DNA from: Gentiana macrophylla
Lineage: Eukaryota; Streptophyta; Magnoliopsida; Gentianales; Gentianaceae
Direction of reading: 5' to 3'
Length of the DNA: 64,000 nt
Assembly (NCBI GenBank): GCA_026214975.1
Contig: CM047806.1
Coordinates: 96,247,811 to 96,311,810, forward strand
Shown here: positions 23,695 through 35,172 of the stretch, piece after piece
How the letters are laid out: each line of letters starts with the position of its first letter
How positions within the stretch are numbered: the first letter of the stretch is position 1
Program-made: the position numbers and the translations under genes
The notes under the pieces: generated by a model
What the model saw: only the letters and a program-made list of their open reading frames with translations
Told to the model about the DNA's origin: nothing
The model's database searches: none

Positions 23695-24711
23695 TCACTT
23701 CTGTGAAGTAGGATCTGGAATGTGCACCGATTCTCCTTAAAAACAACAGTCCAATTCAAATCTTTAGTGAGTCTACCGATGAGATATAAGATTGCGAGTC
23801 TAAGTTTGGAACAAATAGGACATCCTGTAGGCATATCTTATTAGTGAGTTTAACATTTCCAACACCTTTTGCACGAGAGATAGATCCATCGCCAGCTTTA
23901 ATGTTATGAATTTGGTGACAAGGCATATAGTTGGTTATAAGGTTTTATTACCAGTCATATGGGAGGATGCCCTAAATCAACAATCCATGTTTCATTGCTA
24001 AGGAAGAGTAGAATTTACTGTATGAGTATGAGTAGCAACATCGAGTAGAGTGACTACCTTCCTTTTGTTGATTCAGAAGGCTTTGAATGCAAAAAACTGA
24101 GCATTCATCCGGTTGTCATTCTCTCTCCTCACCGATGTGTCTCGCTTTGACTTTCCCTCGATAGGTTTTGAGGTTTTGAGGAGTTAGGCTTGCCATGGAG
24201 CTTCAAGCGGTTGTCCTTGGTGTGATTTGTGCGTTTGCGGTGATCACGAAACAGCTTTTCCGCTTTCTCATTAGGCTTCTGTATGTCTCAAAAATCCTCA
24301 GCAGCCTCTTCCCGACGGTCAATCGGCAAAGACTTCTTGATGGGGTTCTCGGTAGGGAATTTGAAGCATGACTTTTCTCCTACTTTCTTCATGTTTGACC
24401 TCGGCAAACATGGATTTGAGATTTGGAAGAGGTTTGGTGGCAAGAATTCTTCCTCTAACATCATCAAGAGTAGGATTCGATCCGGTGAGGAACCTGAATA
24501 CTCTCTTCTTTCTATGATGTCTTTATAAAGAGCAACATCCTTGACATCATTCCATGAGTGAGTTTCTAACATATCTAAGTGTTGCCAAGCCTTAGATAGT
24601 TGATTGAAATATTGAGTTCTGAGACATATCCCCTTGCTTGCAAGTTTGAATCTGAGCTTCTAGTTCATATACCTCGGATGTATTATCCTTCTTGAGTAAA
24701 GATCTCTGGCA

Positions 24712-25089
24712 TTATCCTGCATTTCTTTGGCGATTATCATACATCATAAAGTTTTCACTTATCTCTTTTGTCATTGACCTCGTGAGGATGGTCATGAGTT
24801 GATTATTTGTTGTGTCCCATGCTTCAAAACCGGGTCGGTGTCGGCGAGTGCGGTTTTGTTCCGCATAAGTATCCCATCTTACTTTGTCCAAATGTACATT
24901 TTCATAGACCTTGACCATAACAGATAGTTGTTACCATCAAGTCTATGGTTTGTATAAGAAGAGGAGTTGTCGATAATCCCGGTCAATGAGGTCTTGAGAG
25001 TCTCTTGAGGTTGAAGTAATGTCGGATGTGGAAGACATTCTTCGAAAATATGAGTTTTGCAAATGGAAAAGTTAGAACACAAATGTCTC
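24712..25089 (-). pseudogene. Copia gag N-terminal part, decayed
   Basis: The frame downstream of the primer-binding site gives HRLDGNNYLLWSRSMKMYI, the conserved start of plant Copia gag. A shifted frame then gives KVRWDTYAEQNRTRRHRPGF, followed by EAWDTTNNQLMTILTRSM. The rest of gag down to about 24.1 kb is recognisable only as fragments. Confidence 0.65.
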
Positions 25090-25096
25090 GATACCA

Positions 25097-25460
25097 TGAA
25101 GAGAGTTTGAGAATGTGTTAACACAAGAGTAAACTTCAACTTAGTTTATTCATTGATATGAAAGGTGTATAAATAGATACAATTGAGAGAGAGGCTAGCT
25201 AGCTAGCTTGGGCGACCACTTGAGTATGTAGATGTGGGCGGCAAGCATGCAAAAGTAAAAGTAAAAGCTATGTCATGACATAAAGTAAACTAGAGTTTGA
25301 CATATTAATTGTTTATATGTATCACAATTAATATGTCTTTACAAATAAATAAAGTGTACAAATAATATAATACACGAAATAGAGATGCTTGAACATGTCC
25401 TCAAATAGAGGCATAAGAGCACCTATTTGAGGTCGCACCTCTTGAGGTAATATTTCCACA
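25097..25460 (-). repeat. 5' LTR of nested Copia element
   Basis: 364 bp. Its left edge touches the primer-binding site (minus strand TGGTATCGAGACA). TSD AGCGC follows at 25461-25465. Confidence 0.92.
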
Positions 25461-25468
25461 AGCGCCAA

Positions 25469-26061
25469 TGATCGAACTCAATGAAACAAATAAACAATCG
25501 GGTCTTTCTTGTTCTAGGATTATACTGAGTAAATCATGTTGTTATTGTAAAAATGGATGAACTTGGATCAAGTCGCCTCGTATCAAATATATATATTTGG
25601 AATCAAGTCCAACCGTAGTTCAGGCGGTTATCTTTTAAGTGGAGTTAGTGGGTAGTTATGTATTATCACCACGTCTCACGTCTCATGATTAATCGCTCCC
25701 ACTATGTACATACTGGATCTTGATCTATTCTCTCTTGACCAGGGACTCAGACCGCCGCCTCGTCGACCAATAGGGACCTGACCTGGTCATCTTGACTAGG
25801 GACCTGACCTGGTCGTCCGACCATTAGGGACCTGACCAGGTCGTCTTGACCAGGGACCTGACCTGGTCGTCTGACCAGTAGGGATCTGACCTGGTCATTT
25901 TGACCAGGACACCGCCTCGCTTTCGTCGACCGGTGAGGACTGACATTGTGTTTAACTCATATCCTGGTCCTAGTCTTTTGTCTGCCCAAGGACCTGCCCT
26001 GGTCATCTAATTTATCCACGGGATATGCGCCACGTGGAGATATTCGGGTCAACCTCAATCA
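25469..26061 (-). repeat. 5' LTR of the gag-only element
   Basis: 593 bp, matching 16934-17581 but shorter because the internal GACCTG minisatellite (about 25735-25900) has fewer copies. TSD TCATT follows at 26062-26066. Two short patches (about 25745-25765 and 25910-25940) differ from the other LTR by clusters of small indels. Confidence 0.88.
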
Positions 26062-26066
26062 TCATT

Positions 26067-27447
26067 CCCCCGTAATTTAAAGCAATGCGACATTATTTCT
26101 CCCTCCCTGTGATGAAAAAAATTGAAATAAAAAATAAAAAAAGTTCAAGCTTTAGGCAACAGTACGTATTGTTTTCTAAAATTTTAAGAGAAAAATATAT
26201 TATTTTCTAAAAGATTAAGAGAAGAAGACAAATATTTGATACAGATAGTTGAGTAGAGCCTCATTTCACTTTCACATTCTTACTAATCTCGCATTTATAC
26301 ATCCAGGCTGGTATGAACCTGGGAAAAAAAATAAATTAATATAAATATAAAGCATTTCTGCTGCATTAAAAATAAATATTAAATGCAAGTATAAAGAATG
26401 TTTTGGTGTACGTTGTTCGGCTTTCGTTTTGTACATTCAATGGTTGTGCCGAAATCGAATTGAAAATTTTCGATTGATTGAAATTTAAAATCAAATGCGC
26501 ACTGTCTGTCGTAAGTAAGTCAAAAAGAACCGAATCGAAATATACATTTTGTTCACTTCATATAACGGAGAATTGATATAAAATTTATCAATTTCATTCA
26601 GTTGTAAACGGTTTGGTTATATTCGATTTTTAATACGATCAAAAATTGTTCAGACAACATTTCGGTTACATGTATTTTTTCTTAAACAGTTATACTATTT
26701 TGGTTATTAAAACTAAATATACACATTTCGGTAACGATTTTTTATTCAATTTGGCCACCTGTGGGCACACCCTCCTTGGCTCATTTGATTTTTAATACGA
26801 TCAAAAATTGTTCGGACAACATTTCGGTTACTTATATTTTTTCATAGACGGTTATAGTATTTTGGTTATTAAAACTAATTATACACGTTTCGGTTAAGAT
26901 TTTTTATTCAATTTGGTTACTGGTTCGGTGTTTTCTCCGGTCTGATTTTCGGTTCGCTTACAGATAGATTGTAGAGTGTTAATTACAATCGAACAAAAAA
27001 ATTCGTTTTCTATATAACGCTAACCGAAATTTCAGTTTTTACAGAAGAAAAAGAAAAGGCATTTCTGCTGCATCTACAAGGAAAAAAGAATGCCATGTGT
27101 CAGCCAAGGAGGGTGGCCACGTGACCACCTGTGGGCACACCCTCCATGGCTCTGTGTACTTAAAGATTGAATGTTTTTTAAAATTGTTAAAGATGTACGA
27201 CTACAAAAAAAAATAAATAAAATAAAAAAAATAAAAAAAATGATGTGTTTAAAATGCTGTTTGGAATTTGTTTATTGTGGTTGCTCTAAACAGATGGACT
27301 GCAATTACAAGTGTCCACTTTGTGAGCTTAAAACACTTTAGAGTACTTTAAAATTGATTTAGAGTATCATTGAAGTATAGCGCTACAAAAGATCTAGATG
27401 GTATGATAGAGGGAATAATACTCGGCTTAACATTTAAAAAGGTGCTC
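26067..27447. other. AT-rich spacer with a duplicated segment, no gene
   Basis: A segment of about 122 bp (26630-26755) recurs at 26799-26920, both starting AATACGATCAAAAATTGTTC and ending TTTTTTATTCAATTTGG. The phrase CACCTGTGGGCACACCCTCC occurs at about 26757 and again at about 27122. At the second site it faces GCCAAGGAGGGTG, forming an inverted repeat (about 27091-27150). No coding sequence is supported. Confidence 0.55.
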
Positions 27448-27464
27448 TATAAACATTTAAAAGG

Positions 27465-27695
27465 GTTTCCAGGACATGGCCTAATGGTAAAGGACTTGGG
27501 TGTTATAGTGACAGCCGGACCGGGAGCTGGAGGTTGGAGGTTGGAGGTTCGATTCCCCTATCGGACGACTTCTTTCCAGTATCATGGTATAATGACAGCC
27601 ATTGACTCTGAGCCACTAGGTTACCTGATTAATATCTCCACTTATTCCATGGGATAGAGGAGTGGAGACCCTTTCAGTTAGGGTTTAACCATTTT
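27465..27695 (+). mobile_element. tRNA-derived SINE
   Basis: The element has an A box (TGGCCTAATGG, 27477-27487) and a B box (GGTTCGATTCC, 27546-27556) at the spacing of a Pol III internal promoter with an insertion. It ends in a short T-rich tail (CCATTTTT). It is bounded by a perfect 17-bp target-site duplication TATAAACATTTAAAAGG (27448-27464 and 27696-27712), as expected for LINE-mediated retroposition. The 95-codon ORF crossing it is incidental. I cannot name the family. Confidence 0.85.
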
Positions 27696-27802
27696 TATAA
27701 ACATTTAAAAGGAAAAAGCTAAATTGTAAAGCCATTAATTGTTCTTTTGTCAAATGGGAAAGTGTAATTTTAATAGGATAACAGAGAGCATTCACCGGAG
27801 TG

Positions 27803-28324
27803 TGTCAGTAAAGTGACTTAAACTCTACATTTTGGTGGAACCAATCTGAAGACTCAGCTGTGTGATGGACAGCTGAGAAGTGTATTCAATTCATGCATCG
27901 GTGGGGTGGAGTCTCGAGCTTCACAAATCGGCCAGTGTAAAGGTCATTGAGTCTTGAAATACTGGCGAGGTCCCACATCTATTAATTACATTATGTAGCT
28001 GACTTTACAAAGTCATTAAAAGGAGGACACGTGTAGGGGTAATTATGGTGCATCAGACAAAGATTCCTTGCGGCTAGGGTTTAAGGATTTGTACCTATAA
28101 ATACAGTCGTTGTCACATTGTCTGTGTGTGTGAAATCTGTAACTCAGTGCATAATAAAATATCTCTTTTCTGCCCGTGGTTTTTTATCTCTCTCACTTTG
28201 AGAGGGGTTTTCCACGTTAAATATGTGTTCTTCTTGTTCTATGTTATCTCCTTTGATTATTTACGTTTGATTGCATCTGTTTCTATTTCTTGCATCTGAA
28301 GTTATCTCCATATGTTTTATAACA
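27803..28324 (+). repeat. 5' LTR of Copia element
   Basis: 522 bp. It contains CCTATAAATACAG (about 28095), a good TATA box for element transcription, and GCATAATAAAATATC, a possible poly(A) signal region. The last ~300 bp are nearly identical to the 3' LTR, while the middle has clusters of small indels. Confidence 0.92.
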
Positions 28325-28459
28325 AGTGGTATCAGAGAGAGGTTCTCGAGAAAAACAATCAGATGCGATCGCCATCTTCATCTTCACCAAGACCTTCAGT
28401 AAGGTGCTTGGATCTGTGATAAAGTTGTGATCTTTAGCAAGAAAAGTTGTCGGCAGTAA

Positions 28460-31400
28460 ACATGAAAATCGATAAATTTACAGGAAGGAACAGTTTTGGC
28501 TGTGGGCAAATCAAGATGCGTGCCTTGTTGAAACAAAGCGGGGTTTGTGGAGTCCTTTATCCGACAAACCAAATACACAGTCAGTAGATTATGCCGGTCT
28601 GGAAGAGAAAGCACATTCAACCATCATGTTGTGCTTATCGATGATGTTATCACCGAGGTTCTGAGGAAGACACCGCAGCCAAGTTGTGGAAGAAGCTTGA
28701 AAGCCTATATATGACCAAGTCACCGACCAACAAGTTGTTGTTGAAATAGAGGTTGTTCGGTTTGAAGATCCATGAAGGGAGTCCACTGAGGGAACATCTG
28801 GACCAGCTGAACACAATATTACATGATTTAAGGAATATTGATGTTAAAATTGAAGATTAAGATGCAACCACTAATCCTGTTGGTGTCATTACCGGCATCA
28901 TATGAAAACTTTGTGCGATCTTTCATAGTTGGAAAGGATCTGATGAGCTTTGGAGGATGTGAGGTCCGCTTACATGCCAGGAGAGCCGAGACACAAGGTC
29001 TTTGAGGACAGACATCAGTCATTTCTTTGGGCTAGTAGCTTAGCGATAATAGTGGAAAAGGGTATGGACGAGAAGAAGAAAAAGAAATCAGGGTCCTAAG
29101 TCTACCGATGTCCGTAATTATTATGTAGCGAGGGACATTGGAAGTCCAATTGTCCAAGGAAGAAGAAACAGCGAGGAAGGCAATTCGGCACAATGGCCTT
29201 GGCTCTTGAGCAATCTGATGAGGATCCGGTTCTAGTTGCGAGGGATTCTACACACCGTAATGATGTGTGGATACTTGATTCGGAGCATCCTACCATATTT
29301 GTCCAAACAGAAGTGGTTTTCCACTTATGAACAGATGGATGGTGGTCGATCTATATGGCCAACAAAGCAAGGTTTGCAAAGTTGTAGGAATTGGCTCAAG
29401 AAAGTTAAGGATGAGAGGATGGTAAATTCTGCATACCTTTGAAAGATGTAAGACATGTTCCACAGATGACCAAGAATTTGGTATCTCTTAGTCTACTTTG
29501 GGCAACAAGGGTTCAATTTCAAGGGTGAAGGTGGGCAAATGAATGTCTTCAAAGATTCGATTGTAGTCCTCAAAGGCATCAAGAGGAACCTTGTATATAT
29601 TACAAGGATCTACTATATCCGCACCTTCTTCTTTATTGCATCCTCAAATGATTCTGATCTCAGCAGACTCACCAGGTATGTACATGAGACTAGGTCACAT
29701 AGGTTAAAAGGGTATCTGATTCTCTCTTGGCAGAGGTTTTCTTGGGGGATATAAGGTCAAGAATCTGGACTTTTATGAGCAGCACTGTGTTTTGGGAAAC
29801 TGCACATGCAGTAAGTTCTCAGCAGGTTGCACAACACAAAGGCATCACTTGATTATATCCATTCAGATTAGCTTGGGTCCATCAAAAGTTGAGTCATTGG
29901 GTGGTCACAGATACTTTGTGTCATTCATAGATGACTATTCAAGGATGACTTGGGTGGTGATGATGAAGAACAAAAGTGATGCATTCAATAACTTCAAGCG
30001 TGGAAGGCCCTAGTAGAGAATCAGTTAGGCAAGAAAATCAAGAAGCTTCGTGATGATAATGGTGCTGAATTCTCACTGGACGAATTTTGATTCATTTTGT
30101 GCGGTTGGGGTATTGCCGGACATCATATCAAAAGGAGTACACCTCAACGAGAATGGTGTAGCCAAAGGATGAATCAAACTCTACCGGAGAGGTCAAGATG
30201 TATGCTTTCTCAAACTGGGTTTATCAAGGAGATTTTAGGCGGAGGTCAGTAAAAGCAAACTTGCTACTTAATCAGCAGAGTCCTCACACATGGATCAATC
30301 TCAAGACACCATTTGTGATGTGGTCGAGCAAGCCTTCCGACTACTCGGGTCTAAGGGTTTTGGGAGTCTGACTTACTATCATGTTAGTGAAGGGAAGTTG
30401 GAGCCTAGAGCCAAGAAGGTGTTTGTGGGGTATGGTGATGGAGTGAAGGGATATAGAATTTGGTCATCGCAGAGTCCGAGTAATCCTCGGCAGGGGCGTG
30501 GTGTTTGATGAAAATTCTATGCTTAACTCATCGGTGGGAAGGTCTCTCAATCAAAACCGATCTTTGAATCGATAGTGTTGAGCTTGGTGGAGCTTCTTAT
30601 GTGAGTCCACCGATATGCAACAATCGGTGGATCCAAATCAACACTATCTTGATTTGGATAATGAACCAGAATCCGATCCAAGCCACCTCCGAGACCTCGA
30701 GTGGGGCGTCATCTGAGACATTAATCAAGAGAGTCTAAATTGTCGGAGGCGTAGAAGATCTAATGTTGGGATACCTCCAAGGAGATATGGGTATAATGAT
30801 TTGGCTGGATATGCACTCCAAGTTGTAGAAGAGGTAGAGGTTGTTGAACCTACTACTTACAGGGAAGCAGTGACATGTACAGAAGCATCTCAGTGGCATG
30901 CAGCCATGGGAGATGAAATGGAGTCATTGTTGAAGAATCAGACTTGGGAATTGGTCAAACAGCCTACTGACAAGGGAGTTGTGACTTGTAAATGGATTTT
31001 CAAGAAAAAAGAAGGAATAACTAAGGCAGAAGGGGTCAAGTATAAGGCACGTTTGGTTGCAAGAGGATTCAGTCAAAGGGAAGGGGTTGACATTGATGAA
31101 ATATTTTCACCAGTGGTCAGACACACTTCAATCGAGTGTTACTAGCAATGGTGGCACAACAGGATCTGGAACTTGAGCAATTAGATGTGAAGACTGCTTT
31201 TCTACATGGTGAGGTGGATAAGGAGATATACATGACACAGCCTGAGGGTTTTCAAGTTCCTGGCAAGGAAAATTATGTATGAAAGTTGAAGAAATCATTG
31301 TATGGTTTGAAGCATGCTCCAAGGCAGTGGTATAAAAGGTTTGACAGTTTTATGCTTCAGCAGGGTTATAGCAGAAGTCCTTATGACTGTTGTGTTTACT

Positions 31401-32354
31401 TCAGTCTGCTGAAAGATGGATCATATATCTATCTTGTTCTGTATGTGGATGACATGTTGATTGCTGCTGCAAGGAAGTCTGATGTTCAAAATCTAAAGAA
31501 CCTTCTTAGTGCTGAATTTGAAATGAAGGATTTGGGTGCAGCCAAGAAAATCTTGGGGATGGAGATCTAGAGAGATAGAAGTCAGAAAAAACTGTTTTTG
31601 TCTCAGCAGGGTTATGTGCAGAAGATATTGGCCAAGTTTGGGATGTCTGCTGCAAAACCAATAGATACTCCTATGGCAACAAATGTTCATTTGTCTGTTT
31701 ATGCCTCAAGATGGTCAAGAGAAGGAGTATATGTCAAATGTTCCCCATATGCTAGTGCGATTGGCGATCGATGTATGCCATGGTGTGCCATTAGAATCCG
31801 ATTTGCTCGAGCGAATGTTGTCGGCAGTTTATGGCTCAACCTGGAAAGGAGCACTGGAAAGCTATTAACAGAATATTCAGGTACCTGAGAGGTACAGCTG
31901 ATGTTGGCCTCATTTATGGAGGTGATCTTTAGTCCAGTCACGATCACTCGAGATCTTGATTATGCAGGTGATGTTGATGATGAAAATCAATGATCGGGCA
32001 TGTGTTTACATTGGGAAATGCGGTGGTCACCGAAAGCTACTCTCAAGAGCTCTGATGAGCCTTATCAACTACTAAAGTTTGAATACATGGCTCTTCTTGA
32101 AAATGACTAAGAAGGGCATCTGGTTGAAGGGCTAGTCGGTGATTTGGGGTTGCATCGAGATCAGTGAGATATCTTGTGATGATCTAAGTGCAATATGTTT
32201 AGCCAATGATCAGGTTCATCATGAGATAACCAAGCATATTGATGTCAGGTATCATTTTCTGAGAAATAAGAAGAGGGTTGTGGTGAAGAAGATTGGCACA
32301 AAGGAGAATCATGCTGATATGTCCACTAAACCAGTTCAGCAGGGTAAGTTCTAG
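28460..32354 (+). pseudogene. Copia gag-pol polyprotein, many frameshifts and stops
   Basis: Recognisable blocks in order: gag KFTGRN start (28460s); zinc-knuckle end GHWKSNCPRKK (about 29135); protease ILDSGA-like box (about 29270); integrase SLGGHRYFVSFIDDYSRMTW (about 29895) and KKIKKLRDDNGAEFS; reverse transcriptase from MESLLKNQTWELV (30916) through VTCKWIFKKKEG, KARLVARGFSQREGVDIDE, LKKSLYGLKHAPRQWYKRF and VLYVDDMLIAA (YVDD about 31440); LGMEI (31555); RNase H end HHEITKHIDVRYHFLRNKK (about 32220). Domain order and motifs place it in Copia, with wording closest to the Tork/Tnt1 group. It cannot encode a working polyprotein. Confidence 0.9.
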
Positions 32355-32546
32355 CTTTGCCTGGACTTACTGAATATTCAGAGCTTATAATCTGTTTCTG
32401 GAAACTCTACCGGCGGTCGGTGGAGTGGATCTTTGTGGAGATAGTCCGGTACAAGTACATCCGGCATTGACGAATGCATCCGGTACAAGTACATCCGGTT
32501 ATGCAATCTGTTTGACTCTGGGAGAGTTGAAGTCAAGGTGAAGATT

Positions 32547-33064
32547 TGTCAAGAAAGTGACTTAAACTCTACATTTTGGTGGAACCAATCGAAGACTCAA
32601 TTTGTGTGATGGATAGGCGAGAAGTGTATTCAATTACGTGCATCGGTGGGGTGGAGTCTCACCGAGCTTCGTCGGCAGGTGTAAGGCTGTGAGTCTTGGA
32701 ATCTGACAGGTCCCACATCTGCTAATTCATTTATGTGATGACTATATCTGATGTCACTAAAGGAGGACACATGTAGGGGTATTTATGGTGCATCAGACAA
32801 AGATTCCTTGCGGCTAGGGTTTAGGGATTTGTACCTATAAATACAATTGTTGTCACATTGTCTGTGTGAGTGAAATCTGTAACTCGGTGCATAATAAAAT
32901 ATATCTTTTCTGCCCGTGGTTTTTTATCTCTCTCACTTTGAGAGGGGTTTTCCACGTTAAATCTGTGTTCTTCTTGTTCTCTGTTATCTCCTTTGATTAT
33001 TTACGTTTGATTGCATCTGTTTCTATTTCTTGCATTTGAAGTTATCTCCATCTGTTTTATAACA
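32547..33064 (+). repeat. 3' LTR of Copia element
   Basis: 518 bp, matching the 5' LTR. TSD GAGTG follows. Confidence 0.92.
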
Positions 33065-33069
33065 GAGTG

Positions 33070-33228
33070 TAATCTTAAAAAAAGGCTTTACCATGCCCAA
33101 AAAGGGATTTAGGGAGTACGGAAAAAAGAAAAACTAAATTAGTAAATATGACATTTTTTAAAAAGTTTGCAAAAAGAACGAACTTATTTTGAAAAGAAAA
33201 AAAAATATGTTGGTGTACAATAATTTAA

Positions 33229-33267
<39 letters not shown>

Positions 33268-34223
33268 AGTAGGAAGAATGAAAAAATCTGAAAATGGGAA
33301 AAAGAACAAAAAAAAAATAATGGTTGAGAAGAATGACAAACGCGCGCATTCACTACATGTTGCTTCAACATGTAGTAACACAATAATAATAACGTCTGGC
33401 GTTTTGTCTTCTCACCACTATCTTTTTTTTCGTCCTTTTCTCATTTTAGATCAAAAACAGTCCTTTACAACCTTTAACCTAAAAAACAATACACTTTCTT
33501 TCTCCATTATTTTTAAACATACATAACTCCAAAATTAATAATTCATTCACCAATTTTATTTTTATTTTTTTCGTGTTCATTATTTGGAGACCACAATGAC
33601 CATATTTTGACGCAATTTCTGAAAATTCACTGTTGAATGACATGAAAAACGATGCAATGATATCAAACGATTTCTCAAAACGAAGATCATAGTAAAAAAA
33701 AATGGTTGATTTTCTATCATTTTTGGAGATATAGATTATAATATATGGTTTGAAACGAGGGAAGAAAGAGAAAATTTAATGGTTTGTGATAATAGAAAAA
33801 AGGGGGAATGAGGGAGAAGGACAAAAATATTTCATCAATTAAGTAGAAGGACAATCTTTTGAAACTTTTGCATAAAGGACAAAACTATTTATCCACTATC
33901 GAAATTCACTTGTGTTCGAAATTCATTGTTTAAATTCATTTCCAAAATTCATTCATCGAAATTCACTAATTTTCAAAATTCATTGTCGGGATTCACCGAT
34001 TTTCGGGATTCATCATCAAAATTCAATCGTCGAAATTCATCGATTTCGGGATTCACTAGGAGATTCACCGATTTTCGGGATTCATTTGTTTGTCATACCA
34101 TTTATAAAATTATGCATTTGTCCTTCCCTATAAAAAATATGTAGTTGTCACTCCGTTAACAATAATATTTGATTGTTATCTTTATCCCTAATTTCCCATA
34201 GAAAAAAATAGAAGCAACATCAT
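33070..34223. other. AT-rich spacer with poly(A) run and short degenerate repeats
   Basis: A poly(A) tract lies at about 33231-33262. A degenerate ATTCATCG/GGGATTCACCGATTTTC repeat occupies about 33900-34090. No supported gene was found. Confidence 0.5.
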
Positions 34224-34583
34224 GGTTCCGTTTGTTTTGGGTTGAAATTTATTTTGGAGGTTTTTTTATATGTTAGTGGATAATAAAATATAATAAAAAT
34301 GATTGAAGTAATAATTAAAAAGTTAAAATGTCTTTCTGAAATTTGTGTAAATAAAGAAATGATTGGTGAAAGATATTAAAATAAATTAGTATAATGAATA
34401 AAATAATGGTAAAAAAAATAATAAAATAGGCAAAGTAAAATAGTGAAAGATAATTTAATATTTTTATTATAGTTGAAATAATGATTAGTGAGAGAATTGT
34501 AAAAAATGATTGACGAAATAATATAAAAAAAACTCCAAAAAAAAAAAAAAAAAAAAAAGTTCAAACTAAAAAAAACACAAGCC
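34224..34583. mobile_element. Possible AT-rich MITE
   Basis: The left end GGTTCCGTTTGTTTTGG and the right end, read as complement GGCTTGTGTTTTTTTTAG, form imperfect inverted repeats around an AT-rich centre. No clear target-site duplication was found, so the call is weak. Confidence 0.25.
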
Positions 34584-34810
34584 ATTTTTAGGCGTCTATT
34601 TATTTATTTATTTGAGTAGATGTCATTTAACCTATAAGTTTTAAGGCAATGTCATCTTCCTATAAAACTTATTTGAGTGTCTTTATATTTTAAAATAAAA
34701 ATCTTTTCAAAAGTGTCTTATCTGATAATTAACTAAAGAAGAAAAAAACTATTCACTTTTCAAAATATAAGTCATCTTCGAAGAAACATTTTATTTTGGC
34801 AGAGTTGTCG

Positions 34811-35172
34811 TGCTCCATTCCTACTGCGGGCCTTCTTAAAGATCTCCATATCATTGAAGATGATGATTGCTTCCTTTACGGCATGAGACCTGAGCCTACC
34901 CTCCATGTGATTAGGAATTGCTTGTGGACCCTAGCCATGTAAAAGGAGGTCATCCACCGAAATCATTGGAGTTCTTTTATCTCGAGTCATGAGATCCCTT
35001 CGTGGTTGAAGCGTTGTTTGAAAATAAATATGTACAAGCATGACACCATTGAATTCTGGATATTTCTATTCCACAAGATTGTCCTAACCATCTGGTTTTG
35101 GTGTTATCAAGAGTTTCATCATGATGAGCTAAAACATCATTTGATCATCATTAACGCAATACTTATAAAATA
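34811..35172 (+). pseudogene. LINE fragment: zinc-binding region of reverse transcriptase (zf-RVT) and linker
   Basis: One frame reads EPTLHVIRNCLWTLAM, a stop, KEVIHRNHWSSFI, SWLKRCLKINMYKHDT, then IVLTIWFWCYQEFHHDELKH. LHVIRDC...W and the IVWTIWFWRN-like block are typical of plant L1-type ORF2 between reverse transcriptase and RNase H. The fragment is truncated on both sides and carries one in-frame stop. It lies about 400 bp upstream of the ARF gene. Confidence 0.6.

Larger units (their letters stand above)
20416..25460 (-). mobile_element. Copia LTR retrotransposon nested in the gag-only element
   Basis: Left and right LTRs both start TGAAGAGAGTTTGAGAATG and end TAATATTTCCACA (20416-20787 and 25097-25460). 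The 5-bp target-site duplication AGCGC is perfect (20411-20415 and 25461-25465). The minus-strand sequence inside the right LTR is TGGTATCGAGACA, close to an initiator-Met tRNA primer-binding site. Inside the left LTR the minus strand shows the purine tract TTTGAGGGGG. Coding runs gag, integrase, reverse transcriptase, RNase H on the minus strand (Copia order) with many frameshifts and stops. The insertion site is the primer-binding site of the host element. Confidence 0.92.
16934..26061 (-). mobile_element. Gag-only LTR retrotransposon (Ty3/Gypsy, probably Tat-like) split by a nested Copia element
   Basis: Two direct repeats starting TGATCGAA and ending CCTCAATCA bound the element: 16934-17581 and 25469-26061. 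They are flanked by a perfect 5-bp target-site duplication TCATT (16929-16933 and 26062-26066). Transcription would run on the minus strand. Just inside the right LTR the minus strand reads TTGGCGCTAGAAGGAGGGC, a primer-binding-site-like sequence. Inside the left LTR the minus strand has a purine tract GATCTGGGGGG. Only a gag-like region is present; no protease, reverse transcriptase or integrase of this element was found. Between gag and the 3' LTR lies a 101-bp tandem array. A complete Copia element (20416-25460) is inserted at the primer-binding site. I infer a non-autonomous derivative that depended on a related autonomous element. Confidence 0.85.
27803..33064 (+). mobile_element. Full-length Copia LTR retrotransposon (Tork/Tnt1-like), decayed
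   Basis: LTRs at 27803-28324 and 32547-33064 start TGTCA and end TTTTATAACA. They are flanked by a perfect 5-bp target-site duplication GAGTG (27798-27802 and 33065-33069). The primer-binding site AGTGGTATCAGAGAGAGG (initiator-Met tRNA type) follows the 5' LTR. A purine-rich tract (GTCAAGGTGAAGATT) precedes the 3' LTR. Coding order is gag, protease, integrase, reverse transcriptase, RNase H on the plus strand, with many frameshifts and stops. Confidence 0.93.

Noticed and set aside
27370..27657. 95-codon ORF on the plus strand
   Set aside because: It crosses the SINE and its left duplication; the peptide has no known motif.
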